Part shown: positions 9,043 through 17,126 of the stretch, piece after piece
Layout: each line of letters starts with the position of its first letter
Position numbering within the stretch: position 1 is the stretch's first letter
From: SZUA-117 sp964630795
Lineage (GTDB): Bacteria > Pseudomonadota > Gammaproteobacteria > Steroidobacterales > Woeseiaceae
DNA length: 33,930 bases
Assembly: GCA_964630795.1 (NCBI GenBank)
Contig: CAZVWF010000023.1
Span: 1 to 33,930 of the forward strand
Direction: 5' to 3'
Notes under the pieces: model-generated
What the model saw: only the letters and a program-made list of their open reading frames with translations
Database searches by the model: none
What the model was told of the DNA's origin: nothing
Position numbers and translations under genes: made by a program

Positions 9043-9798
9043 ATGTGTGACGATCTGACAGAAAGAGACATCGACGCCTACCTCCACACCCATGGATTGA
9101 CGCGCCGGACGTTTAACAAGGCGACGCTTGGAGCCACGATTACCGCAATGCTGCCGGCAGCCGCCAACGCAGTCGATGTCGTTGGCTCGGATGTCACCAT
9201 TACGACACCGGATGGTGAGGCGGATGCCTACTTCGTCCACCCGGCCGAAGGCGCCTCGGCCGCGGTCATGTTCTGGCCGAGCATCGTCGGTATCCGGGAA
9301 ACCTTCCGTGCAATGGGCGCACGCCTCGCCGAGTCAGGCTACGCCGTGCTCGTGATCAATCCCTACTACCGCACCCGGAGCGGGCCGGTGATTCCCGAGG
9401 ACAAAGGCTTTCGGGACCCGGGCATGCGAGATGTCCTGATACCGTTTGCCCGCACCCTTTCACCGGCGACTTGCGTGACAGACGGCATGGCATTCGCAGA
9501 ATGGCTGGAACAGCAGGATGCGGTTGATCCATCGAAAAAGATGGGCTCGATCGGCTATTGCATGACGGGCGCCTATTGCATGCGCCTGTCCGCGGCAATG
9601 CCCGACAAGATCGGTGCAGGTTGCTCGTTCCATGGCGGAGGACTTGTGACCGATGCCGACAACAGCCCTCACCGGCTGATTCCACAGATGAAGGCGTCTT
9701 TTCTCGTGGCGATCGCTGCCAACGATGACGAACGCAGCCCGGATGAGAAGAACGTCCTCAGGGCGGCGTTCGATGATGCGGGCGTCGCAGCCGAGATA
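9043..9798 (+). CDS. Tat-exported dienelactone hydrolase family protein, cut by assembly gap
   Basis: 252 residues are readable before the N run. LTRRTFNKATLGATITAML is a twin-arginine-type signal preceded by a short cytosolic-looking stretch. The core is a dienelactone hydrolase: GIRETFRAMGARLAESGY, the cysteine-nucleophile elbow GSIGYCMTGAYC (C173) and the catalytic aspartate region AANDDERSP (about D228). The histidine of the Cys-Asp-His triad is in the missing part. GGAG lies seven bases before the ATG. The frame stays open across the 100 N and on to 9999, but that part is antisense to the next gene and should not be counted; the true stop lies in the gap. Confidence 0.85.
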
Positions 9799-9898
9799 NN
9801 NNNNNNNNNNNNNNNNNNNNNNNNNNNNNNNNNNNNNNNNNNNNNNNNNNNNNNNNNNNNNNNNNNNNNNNNNNNNNNNNNNNNNNNNNNNNNNNNNN
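9799..9898. other. Assembly gap of 100 N
   Basis: Exactly 100 ambiguous bases, the conventional length for a scaffold gap of unknown true size. It removes the 3' end of the dienelactone hydrolase gene and possibly more. The stop codon of the minus-strand DUF305/LVIVD gene (9905-9907) lies just outside it. Confidence 0.98.
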
Positions 9899-9904
9899 AT
9901 CGAC

Positions 9905-12346
9905 CTAGCGGCCCGCAGAAACCGAGTCAGCAATACCGTTCAGGGTATCGGCCAACGCTGACTTCCGTTTACCCGTCATGCCAGCGCCGTCGTCATTGAG
10001 ACCGGCCGCCAGTGACGCCAGCGCATCCGCCAGCGCCGTATCGTTGCCGCCGCTCTCCAGCATGGCGTCCGCACTCGCGAGCGCGGCACTCAGGCCGGCG
10101 TTCTGCGCATCGGTCAGTTCTCCGTCCCGATTGAGCTGGTCGATGTAAGCCCGCGCAACGACCGGCACATCCGGCCACACGACCGGGTGTTGTGTCTGTG
10201 GATTGAATACGCTGCCCTCGTCCGCCAGTTCTGCGGCGGCGACTTCATTCGCCGACAGGTACTCACTCGGCAGGAGTTTGAAAACGTCCATACCGCGCGT
10301 GATTTCCGTGCCGTAGATCCGGCCTTTGTACCAGTACGTCGACCAGTAGCCGCCGGTAATAAGGTGTTCCTCGTGGATCGGGCCGCGATCGAAGTACGCG
10401 ATCTCAACCGGGTTGGACGAATCTGTGAAATCGACAAGCGACATTCCGCCCTGGTACCAGGCTTGCGCGAAGATATCGCGACCGGGCACCGGCACAACCG
10501 AGCCGTTGTGCGCTACGCAATTTTCTTTCTCGTCCTGCGGTGCCGGCAGCTTGTAGTAGCTGCGGAACTCGAGCTGGCCGTCAACGATGTCGTAAATCGC
10601 GTCGGCGCCCCAGGTAACCGGGTCATAAGTTCGGCAACGCGGACGGCCACCGCCACCCCACTCGTCCGTAAAGATCACTTTCGTACCGTCATTATTGAAC
10701 GTAGCCGAATGCCAGTAGGCGAATCCAGGATCGACGACTTCGTCCATGCGCGTCGGATTGAACGGATCCGAAATGTCGAAGATGATGCCGTTGCCCGAGC
10801 ACGCCCCGCCAGCGATTCCCAGCGACGGGAATACCGTGATGTCGTGGCACTGGTTGGTCATACGGGATTCCTGCGTTTCATCGCCATGGTCGCCGCCCTG
10901 CCACAGGCCGGCAAGCCTGCCGGTCTCCTCATCGGCAAAAACCGTGGGGCTGGAGACGATGCGCGACCGGTGCGGTGCGGCAACCGGAATCTCGATGACA
11001 TCGATGCGGAACAACGACGTGCGCTCATCCGGTGAAACATTACAACCTTCGAGTTCTTCGCCATCGCGCACAGATCCCGTACCCGAGTTAAAGACGATGA
11101 TTTTTTCGTCGTCCGCAGAAACGATTGAATGCGTATGCGAGCCGCGACAGGTTTGTACCTGTCCGACCTGCCGCGGGCGACGCAGGTCACTGATGTCAAA
11201 GATCCGAATACCGCGGAAGCGCTCTTCACTGACGTCCTCGGCGATGCCCTGCAGGCCACAGTCGATGCGACCGCGCGTCTGCTCTACCGACATGATCAAC
11301 AGGTCGCCGGCGACGGATACGTCACCCTGCCCACCCGGGCAAACGACCGAACTGAAGTGCTCCGGAATACCGTCCGCATCGAGCTGGTAAACGTTGAAAC
11401 CGTGGTAGCTGCCGGCAACCATCTTGTCATCCGCAAATGCCATGTCAGTATTCGAGAAACTGAGGAGCGGTGAGCGCTCACCCCACTCAGTACCTTCGTT
11501 GTCCTGGTTGTCGGCATCTTCGTCGGCATCCTCATCCGAATCAGGATCCGGTTTTGCAGGCGGCAAGCCCATCGGGTTTTCCGGGTCGAAGAAGCCCGGC
11601 GGTTTTGGCAGGAATGCAAGCAGTTCCATATTCATGATCGCCTGGCCCGCGTCCATGAAGCCTGCTGCCAGTCCGGCGCGCGGATCAGTTGACAGGCTCG
11701 CAAGCATCCCGTTCATGCGCTCGATTTCCTGCGACTGGTCGTTGGTCACGTCGTTGACGAACTGGAAAAGGACTGGATCGTAAGCAGAACCGGGTTGTTC
11801 AAGAAGATTCTCAACCATCGTCACGGCGCCCTCGTGATGGGCGATCATCAGGGTCAGGAAGAGCCTGTCGAAATCGGTCCCTTCGAGTTCTGCAAGCCGC
11901 GCCATGTCCTCGGGGCTCGCCATGCCGGCCATTTCGTGCGACATATGCATGGCGGAGTGCATAGTCGCTTCCGGCACTGCCTCCCCTCGGTCGCTGAGCC
12001 AGCCTGCCATGAACTCGATCTCGTCGACCTGTGACGCGTCAATGCGTCCGGCCATATCACGAAGTTCCTGGTTGTTGGTTCGGTCGGCGGCGAGTTCCGA
12101 CATCTGCACAGCCTGATTGTGGTGCGGAATCATGTCCTGCATGAACTTGACGTCATCCGGCGAGTAGTTGTTGCCCGCGATCTCGACCGCCTCGTTGGCG
12201 CTCAGGTCACGCACGTCTTCGCCCGGTGCGCCCGGTAGGACGATCGGAACATCCTGGGCCATGGTGAGACCGGCATAAGCAAAAACAATAAGTCCAAATA
12301 CGGCGCGCGCAATGCGACGCACGAGGGTTTCAGGTGTAACAGGCAT
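9905..12346 (-). CDS. Secreted DUF305 - LVIVD-repeat fusion protein
   Basis: An 813-residue exported protein with a signal peptide ending near TMAQD. Residues about 45-220 form a DUF305 module: two copper/ferritin-like helices, FMQDMIPHHNQAVQM (H75-H76) and LMIAHHEGAVTMVENLL (H170-H171), plus methionine/histidine-rich MHSAMHMSHEM between them. An acidic linker (about 265-290, D/E-rich) follows, then an LVIVD-repeat-like beta-propeller (about 295-720; repeats such as IRIFDISDLRRPRQVG, GIIFDISDPFNPTRM, MSLVDFTDSSNPVEI). The last 80 residues are helical and look like a FIMAH-type tail (YIDQLNRDGELTDAQ). The function is unknown; DUF305 proteins are linked to metal binding and stress. AAAGGGG precedes the ATG by seven bases. 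Confidence 0.85.
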   Translation of the reverse strand: MPVTPETLVRRIARAVFGLIVFAYAGLTMAQDVPIVLPGAPGEDVRDLSANEAVEIAGNNYSPDDVKFMQDMIPHHNQAVQMSELAADRTNNQELRDMAGRIDASQVDEIEFMAGWLSDRGEAVPEATMHSAMHMSHEMAGMASPEDMARLAELEGTDFDRLFLTLMIAHHEGAVTMVENLLEQPGSAYDPVLFQFVNDVTNDQSQEIERMNGMLASLSTDPRAGLAAGFMDAGQAIMNMELLAFLPKPPGFFDPENPMGLPPAKPDPDSDEDADEDADNQDNEGTEWGERSPLLSFSNTDMAFADDKMVAGSYHGFNVYQLDADGIPEHFSSVVCPGGQGDVSVAGDLLIMSVEQTRGRIDCGLQGIAEDVSEERFRGIRIFDISDLRRPRQVGQVQTCRGSHTHSIVSADDEKIIVFNSGTGSVRDGEELEGCNVSPDERTSLFRIDVIEIPVAAPHRSRIVSSPTVFADEETGRLAGLWQGGDHGDETQESRMTNQCHDITVFPSLGIAGGACSGNGIIFDISDPFNPTRMDEVVDPGFAYWHSATFNNDGTKVIFTDEWGGGGRPRCRTYDPVTWGADAIYDIVDGQLEFRSYYKLPAPQDEKENCVAHNGSVVPVPGRDIFAQAWYQGGMSLVDFTDSSNPVEIAYFDRGPIHEEHLITGGYWSTYWYKGRIYGTEITRGMDVFKLLPSEYLSANEVAAAELADEGSVFNPQTQHPVVWPDVPVVARAYIDQLNRDGELTDAQNAGLSAALASADAMLESGGNDTALADALASLAAGLNDDGAGMTGKRKSALADTLNGIADSVSAGR

Positions 12347-12516
12347 TGGATTGGCCCCTTTACTAGAGTCTTTTATTTATTCGGGCTGGACGGCCCATCT
12401 TGCTGTCCACAATTTACCAGATTGCCGGCCCCAAAGGGTGCCAAATCCGGATCGGCTACCGCAGGCTGGGAAATCGGCGGGCGGCGTAAAAAGTAAAGTC
12501 GCTGATCCTGTGCCCG

Positions 12517-13839
12517 CTAAGGGCTGAGGTTAAGCTGGAGCGTCGCGATCTTCTGGTCAAAGTTCAGGTTGCCGGTCCAGGTCTCCTCGACCGGCAGCAC
12601 GACCCCAACGAGCGCAACCTCTTCGCCTGGCATCAATGTAAGCGGCGCAACAATGTCACTGCTGGCAACGTTGAGTAATCGCCAGCGAATATCGACATCC
12701 GCAGAAGTGATCGTGGCATTAAAGCTGACCGGTGCCGCAGTGCCGTTCGTTATCCTAAAATAATTGGCGCCGTACACCATGGCATCCAGTCCCAGGTCTG
12801 ACGGGATGTCGGCGGCATCGACGTCCGTCACAGCGACTGTTCTCGGCCAGTCCCCACCCCTCGTAAAATGCGCGCCGTCATCCTGATCGGCGACAAACCA
12901 CCGCCATTGCATGAACTCGGCTACGCTATCGTCGAGCGTGACGCCACGTTCAGTCAACAAGACATTGCGAAGTGCATCGAAATAATCCGGTCGCGCGTCG
13001 CCGACATTGCTGCGCGTGCCGCGCCAGACCCGGGCATAAAAGCCAGGGTCGCCCTGGAAAAAGCGATCGTGCAGGTAATGCAAATACATCGCCGCAGCGT
13101 AGGTGTACCAGGTGGCACCAAAATCATCGTAAAACAACGACCATTCCGGATTATTCTGGAAGTCGCGAATCTCGAAGAACCAGTCATTTTGCTCCGGATA
13201 CACGAGCGCCTCTGCGAAGGTCGCGCCGGCTTCGTAGTGTTGGCCATCCTCGGTCCAGTCATCACTGGCCTGTAACGCATGATTGAGCTCATGCGCCATA
13301 TAGGTATCGAGTAGCACCCCGCCGGTGGCACCACTGACATCGATAGCCATGTAGGTGGTCCAGTCTGCATACGGGGTTGCCGGATTCGTGTTGATCCCGG
13401 AAACAAACGCGCCGTCAATGCCCGGCCAGATAAAGACATCGTAGCGACCATCCGGTCCGCACGCTCCCTGGTCGTCGAGCGGCGCTGTGAAGCCGAGCGA
13501 GTCGACTTGCACTAACCATGACTCCTCGAGCAGCGCGATCATCTCCAGCGCTTTGGTTTCGTCACCCGTGCGCTGGTAGTGGACCATCAGTGGTCGCAGT
13601 CCGGACGACGAACTCAGCGGCCAGTACTCCGTATCGGTGCAGGGATCGGCGTTGCCCGGCACAGCACCACAGTACTCGACCGCGTCGTTGCATGCGACGG
13701 GCGGTGGTGGCGGTGGCGGTGCGGGCGGCGCCGGGTGGGCAGCACTGCCACCGCCGCCTCCACAAGCCGCGAGCGCAGTGCAAGCCAACAGCAGCAACAT
13801 CGTGCGTCCAACCAGGGCCGGGTTATTTCTGATTTTCAA
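12517..13839 (-). CDS. HExxH putative metalloprotease lipoprotein
   Basis: About 440 residues. The signal peptide ends in a lipobox (TALAAC) followed by GGGGGS and a proline tract (PAPPAPPPPPPP), a typical surface-lipoprotein tether. The catalytic centre is YMAHELNHALQAS (HELNH zinc motif) with a downstream acidic segment (HYEAGATFAEALVYPE) that could supply the third ligand, the pattern of the MXAN_6640-like metalloproteases. I place the start at the TTG at 13839: GGAG lies five bases upstream and gives a basic N-terminus (KIRNNPALVGRT) before the hydrophobic core. The ATG at 13800 would leave almost no n-region, and the ATG at 13929 adds a non-signal-like extension. The C-terminal part looks beta-rich. 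Confidence 0.7.
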   Translation of the reverse strand: MKIRNNPALVGRTMLLLLACTALAACGGGGGSAAHPAPPAPPPPPPPVACNDAVEYCGAVPGNADPCTDTEYWPLSSSSGLRPLMVHYQRTGDETKALEMIALLEESWLVQVDSLGFTAPLDDQGACGPDGRYDVFIWPGIDGAFVSGINTNPATPYADWTTYMAIDVSGATGGVLLDTYMAHELNHALQASDDWTEDGQHYEAGATFAEALVYPEQNDWFFEIRDFQNNPEWSLFYDDFGATWYTYAAAMYLHYLHDRFFQGDPGFYARVWRGTRSNVGDARPDYFDALRNVLLTERGVTLDDSVAEFMQWRWFVADQDDGAHFTRGGDWPRTVAVTDVDAADIPSDLGLDAMVYGANYFRITNGTAAPVSFNATITSADVDIRWRLLNVASSDIVAPLTLMPGEEVALVGVVLPVEETWTGNLNFDQKIATLQLNLSP

Positions 13840-14002
13840 TTGAACTCCGGCGGACGGGTCATTGTTGTTCCAGGCGATCACTTTGATTCCACCGGTTGAA
13901 GTGTAATCCAGACCGGTCCTGCCGGTCACCGCAGACGGGTGGATTCGTCAAACACAGGGCCCGATCACGCTGCCCCGGCGCTTCAGCTGCTATAGTGAAG
14001 GC

Positions 14003-14422
14003 ATGAGAAAAGAGGCCTACGCAATTCAGGCATGTCAGTTTCTCCTCGCAGTCGCCATCAGCGTCTGCGGCCCCCATCTGAGTGCGCAAGCACAGGAAAC
14101 TTCCGAGCAGGACGTCTCGGCGGGCAACGCGATTGATGAGATTGTCGTCGTCGTCGGCCGGGACGGCAAATCAATCGATGTCGATACCCTGCGCCTCGAG
14201 GAAGCACGCCTCAAAGTTATCCGTGAATTCCGGATCGAACGGCACAAGCAGGAAGAGGAACTGTGGCGACTGAAATTGCGCTCGGTGATGCAACGCAAAA
14301 CCTCGCGCATTGTCTGGGGCTATGACGCCCAGGATGAAGCTGCCCGGTTTCGCTATTCACAGGCCCACTACTTGCCGATTGACCGCGTGGTGCCCGCTAC
14401 GTTTGTCAGCATACGATTCTGA
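14003..14422 (+). CDS. Small secreted protein of unknown function
   Basis: A 139-residue protein not recognised as a named family. It has a signal peptide ending near LSAQAQE, then IDEIVVVVGRDGKSI, which resembles the short EIVVVG segment in small exported proteins of marine gammaproteobacteria and, loosely, a TonB box. A highly charged helical stretch follows (LRLEEARLKVIREFRIERHKQEEELW), likely coiled coil, and then a basic/aromatic C-terminus ending in F. A TATAGT hexamer at 13991-13996 is seven bases upstream of the ATG and no usable ribosome site is spaced correctly (GAAGG is one base away), so a leaderless transcript is possible. It is convergent with the ABC operon. Confidence 0.6.
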   Translation: MRKEAYAIQACQFLLAVAISVCGPHLSAQAQETSEQDVSAGNAIDEIVVVVGRDGKSIDVDTLRLEEARLKVIREFRIERHKQEEELWRLKLRSVMQRKTSRIVWGYDAQDEAARFRYSQAHYLPIDRVVPATFVSIRF

Positions 14423-14478
14423 CGCGCTGCCGGAATCCGTCCCAGGGCAAAATGGCGCCCGGAATCGTTCGCTATCGA

Positions 14479-15468
14479 CTAAAAGCGGATGACGGATCGT
14501 TCGTCGAAGGAGAGGTCAACAATGCTGCCCGGTTCCGGCAACTCAACGGCATCCTGATTACTGACCAAAACCACGACCTGTTGATCCAGGTACCGGCCGA
14601 CCAGTTTGACGCCAGAACCCATAAACACGTGCGTATCGAGGGTCATGCTGATCTGTTTGCCGGACCGGTCTCCGGCAGATACGACAGACAGTGCCTCGGG
14701 CCGCAGACCCACCTCTGTGCCGTCTTCAAGCGTCAGGAAATTGCATTCGCCCAGGAAGTCCGCAACAAAAGGATTGACCGGCTCGAAATATAAATCCCTG
14801 GCGGTTCCTTCCTGAACCACCCTGCCCGCATCAAGGATGACGATGCGATCGGACAAGTGCAGCGCTTCTTCCTGATCGTGCGTCACATAGATGATTGTCG
14901 CGCCGATATCTCGATGCAACTGCCTCAACTGCAGCTGAATGGACTGACGCAGGTTCTTGTCCAGCGCGCCCAGCGGTTCATCCATCAAGAGGATATCCGG
15001 GTTGATAACCAGTGCCCGGGCCAATGCAACGCGCTGTTGTTGTCCGCCGGACAACTCTGCCGGAAATCGTTGGGCAAGATCTGAAAGGCTGACGAGCGCC
15101 AGAACCTCATCGACCCTTTTGGCGATTTCCGTTGCGGAGCGCTTACGCATCTCCAGCCCAAAGGCCACGTTTTGATACACGCTCATATGCGGGAAGAGCG
15201 CATAGTTCTGAAACACCATGCCAATGTTGCGTTCGGCGACGGGCGTGCCGCTGACATCGCGTCCACCGATTTCAATCGTCCCCGTATCGTGGCACTCGAA
15301 TCCGGCAATGACTTTCAGTAGCGTCGTTTTGCCCGAGCCCGATGCGCCCAGCAAGGTACAAAACTCACCCGCCGGAATATCGAGATTGACGTCTTTCAAT
15401 GCGGCAACGTCCGCATAGCGCTTCGTCAGGTTATGGACTGTCACGGACTTGTGCGCGCTTGCGTTCAT
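14479..15468 (-). CDS. ABC transporter ATP-binding protein, PotA-like
   Basis: A 329-residue ABC ATPase with all signatures: Walker A GASGSGKTT (41-49), Q-loop VFQNYALFPHMSV (Q87), signature LSGGQQQRVALARAL (139-153), Walker B ILLMDEPLGALD (159-170) and the switch histidine in VTHDQEEA. The C-terminal third is a regulatory TOBE-type domain (GLRPEALSV onward), as in the polyamine, iron and sugar importers of the PotA/FbpC/MalK group. It is the last gene of the five-gene operon. Its ATG overlaps the permease stop by one base (TAATG). It would energise the fused permease; the imported compound is unknown. Confidence 0.93.
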   Translation of the reverse strand: MNASAHKSVTVHNLTKRYADVAALKDVNLDIPAGEFCTLLGASGSGKTTLLKVIAGFECHDTGTIEIGGRDVSGTPVAERNIGMVFQNYALFPHMSVYQNVAFGLEMRKRSATEIAKRVDEVLALVSLSDLAQRFPAELSGGQQQRVALARALVINPDILLMDEPLGALDKNLRQSIQLQLRQLHRDIGATIIYVTHDQEEALHLSDRIVILDAGRVVQEGTARDLYFEPVNPFVADFLGECNFLTLEDGTEVGLRPEALSVVSAGDRSGKQISMTLDTHVFMGSGVKLVGRYLDQQVVVLVSNQDAVELPEPGSIVDLSFDERSVIRF

Positions 15469-17126
15469 TACGATGATGACCTCCGTGACAGGAACAGGTT
15501 TATGACCAGCAGGAGCATCGAGACGAGGATGACCAGCACGGATACCGCGATAATCGTCGGGTCGATCTCGTGCGCAATGCCTTCGTACATGATTCTCGGT
15601 AATGTCCGTGACCGGATGTTGGTCAGGAACAGCGCGAGGACGACGTCGTCAAAACTCTGGATGAACGCGAACACGGCGCCAGCCATCATGCCCGGCGCAA
15701 TTGCTGGCAACATGACGCGCCGGAACATCACCGGCCAGCTGGCGCCAAGACTGAGTGCCGCCGCCTCCTGGTTGCGATCAAAGCCCTTGAGTGCCGATCG
15801 AACGGTAATGAAGACGAACGGGGATGCGAGAACACTGTGCGCGATGCCAAGCGTCACCGGGCTGCCCAATACATTGAACGGCGCCAGCAGGTAGAACAGC
15901 CCAACGGCGAGGATAATGACCGGGATTACCATCGGCAGGATGATCAGCGCCTCGAGCCACGGCCGGGCACGCCGCCCGATACGATCCACGCCCAGCGCTG
16001 CGAGCGTGCCGAGCGGCACGGAGATCGCAATAGCGACCGCTGCAGCCTGCAGCGAGTTCCATACACCGGTCATCCAGCGCCGCTCGCTGAAGAAACTCTC
16101 AAACCAGCGCAGGCTATAGCTTTCGGGCGGGAACTCGAGAAACGGGGACGCGCCGAGGCTCATCGGAAAGACGATGACGATGGGAGCAATAAGGAACAGC
16201 GCTACCAGCACGCCAGCGACCGCCGTTGCCTTTCCGCCCGCCGATCGTTTTCGCCGGCCCTCGCCCATCGTCGAGTTGACGCCTCGTCCCCCTCCGCCGC
16301 TCATCAGCCGGTCGAGACCGAATGCGCGCTGGAAAAACACAAACACGATCAGCGTCGCGACGAGAAGAATGACCGACAGCGCCGCGGCGAGTCCCCAGTT
16401 AAGCGTACGATTGATGTTCTCCGCGATCAGCATGGCAATCATTTGCTGCCCCGGCCCACCCATCAGCGCGGGTGTAATGTAGTAGCCAATCGCACTCATG
16501 AACACGATCGTACCGCCGGCGATCACGCCCGGCATGGTCAGGGGAAGCAAGATGCGTCGCCCAATCGCAGGCGCGCCCGCCCCCAGGCCTTCGGCTGCCT
16601 GGATCAGCGACCGGTCCACCGCACGAAATGCGGCATAGAGCGGTAATACGACGAACGGCATCAATACGTGGGTCATACCGATCAGGACGCCCGACAGGTT
16701 GTAGACAAAGGCCAGCGGCTCATCGATGAGGCCGGCAGACATGAATAAATCGTTCAGGACACCGTTGCGCTGCAGCAGAACGATCCAGGCCGTCGTTCGG
16801 ACCAGTGCGCTCGTCCAGAACGGCAATAGCACCAGCACGAACAGCAATTTACGAACATTTTCGGACACCGTCGCCAGAAGGTAGGCAAGCGGGTAACTGA
16901 GCGCGACCGACAACAGCGTCACCAGCAAAGCGATACCGAATGTGTTGAACAGCACACGCCGGTAAACCGCAACCTCGACAATTCGCGCGTAGTGGTCTGC
17001 GGGTCCGGCATCGCCGCCGAGACTCAATGTGAGAAGCGAAACGACGGGCCACAAAAAAAACACCGCGAGCAGCAGGAGCAACGGTGACACGCCCGCCCAT
17101 GGCCAGGCTCCTGCCGGCAGTCTCAT
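15468..17126 (-). CDS. Fused PotB-PotC-type ABC permease
   Basis: A 552-residue protein holding two complete binding-protein-dependent permease domains that are normally separate subunits. The first (about 10-270) has an EAA loop at 171-201 (DRSLIQAAEGLGAGAP...); the second (about 298-552) has one at 450-480 (DRNQEAAALSLGASWP...). A glycine/arginine-rich linker (about 276-300) joins them. Each half has the layout of spermidine/putrescine-type permeases, about six helices each. The single chain would form the whole membrane channel with two copies of the ATPase. The start overlaps the stop of the creatinase-like gene by four bases (ATGA). Two-domain permeases are known in iron (FbpB) and thiamine (ThiP) importers, so a substrate other than polyamines is possible. 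Confidence 0.9.
   Translation of the reverse strand: MRLPAGAWPWAGVSPLLLLLAVFFLWPVVSLLTLSLGGDAGPADHYARIVEVAVYRRVLFNTFGIALLVTLLSVALSYPLAYLLATVSENVRKLLFVLVLLPFWTSALVRTTAWIVLLQRNGVLNDLFMSAGLIDEPLAFVYNLSGVLIGMTHVLMPFVVLPLYAAFRAVDRSLIQAAEGLGAGAPAIGRRILLPLTMPGVIAGGTIVFMSAIGYYITPALMGGPGQQMIAMLIAENINRTLNWGLAAALSVILLVATLIVFVFFQRAFGLDRLMSGGGGRGVNSTMGEGRRKRSAGGKATAVAGVLVALFLIAPIVIVFPMSLGASPFLEFPPESYSLRWFESFFSERRWMTGVWNSLQAAAVAIAISVPLGTLAALGVDRIGRRARPWLEALIILPMVIPVIILAVGLFYLLAPFNVLGSPVTLGIAHSVLASPFVFITVRSALKGFDRNQEAAALSLGASWPVMFRRVMLPAIAPGMMAGAVFAFIQSFDDVVLALFLTNIRSRTLPRIMYEGIAHEIDPTIIAVSVLVILVSMLLLVINLFLSRRSSS

Noticed and set aside
9799..9999. Extension of the dienelactone hydrolase through the N run
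   Set aside because: The residues after the gap are the antisense of the DUF305/LVIVD gene's C-terminus and the frame is open only because N codons contain no stops.
10187..11035. Plus-strand open frame of 282 codons
   Set aside because: Shadow of the LVIVD propeller on the other strand; no domain or ribosome site.
13690..13760. GC-rich simple-sequence tract (GGTGGTGGCGG...) considered as a repeat or binding site
   Set aside because: It is fully explained by the glycine and polyproline tether codons of the lipoprotein.
15837..16646. Plus-strand open frame of 269 codons, rich in R, H and E
   Set aside because: Antisense of a membrane protein; the composition is the usual mirror of hydrophobic codons.
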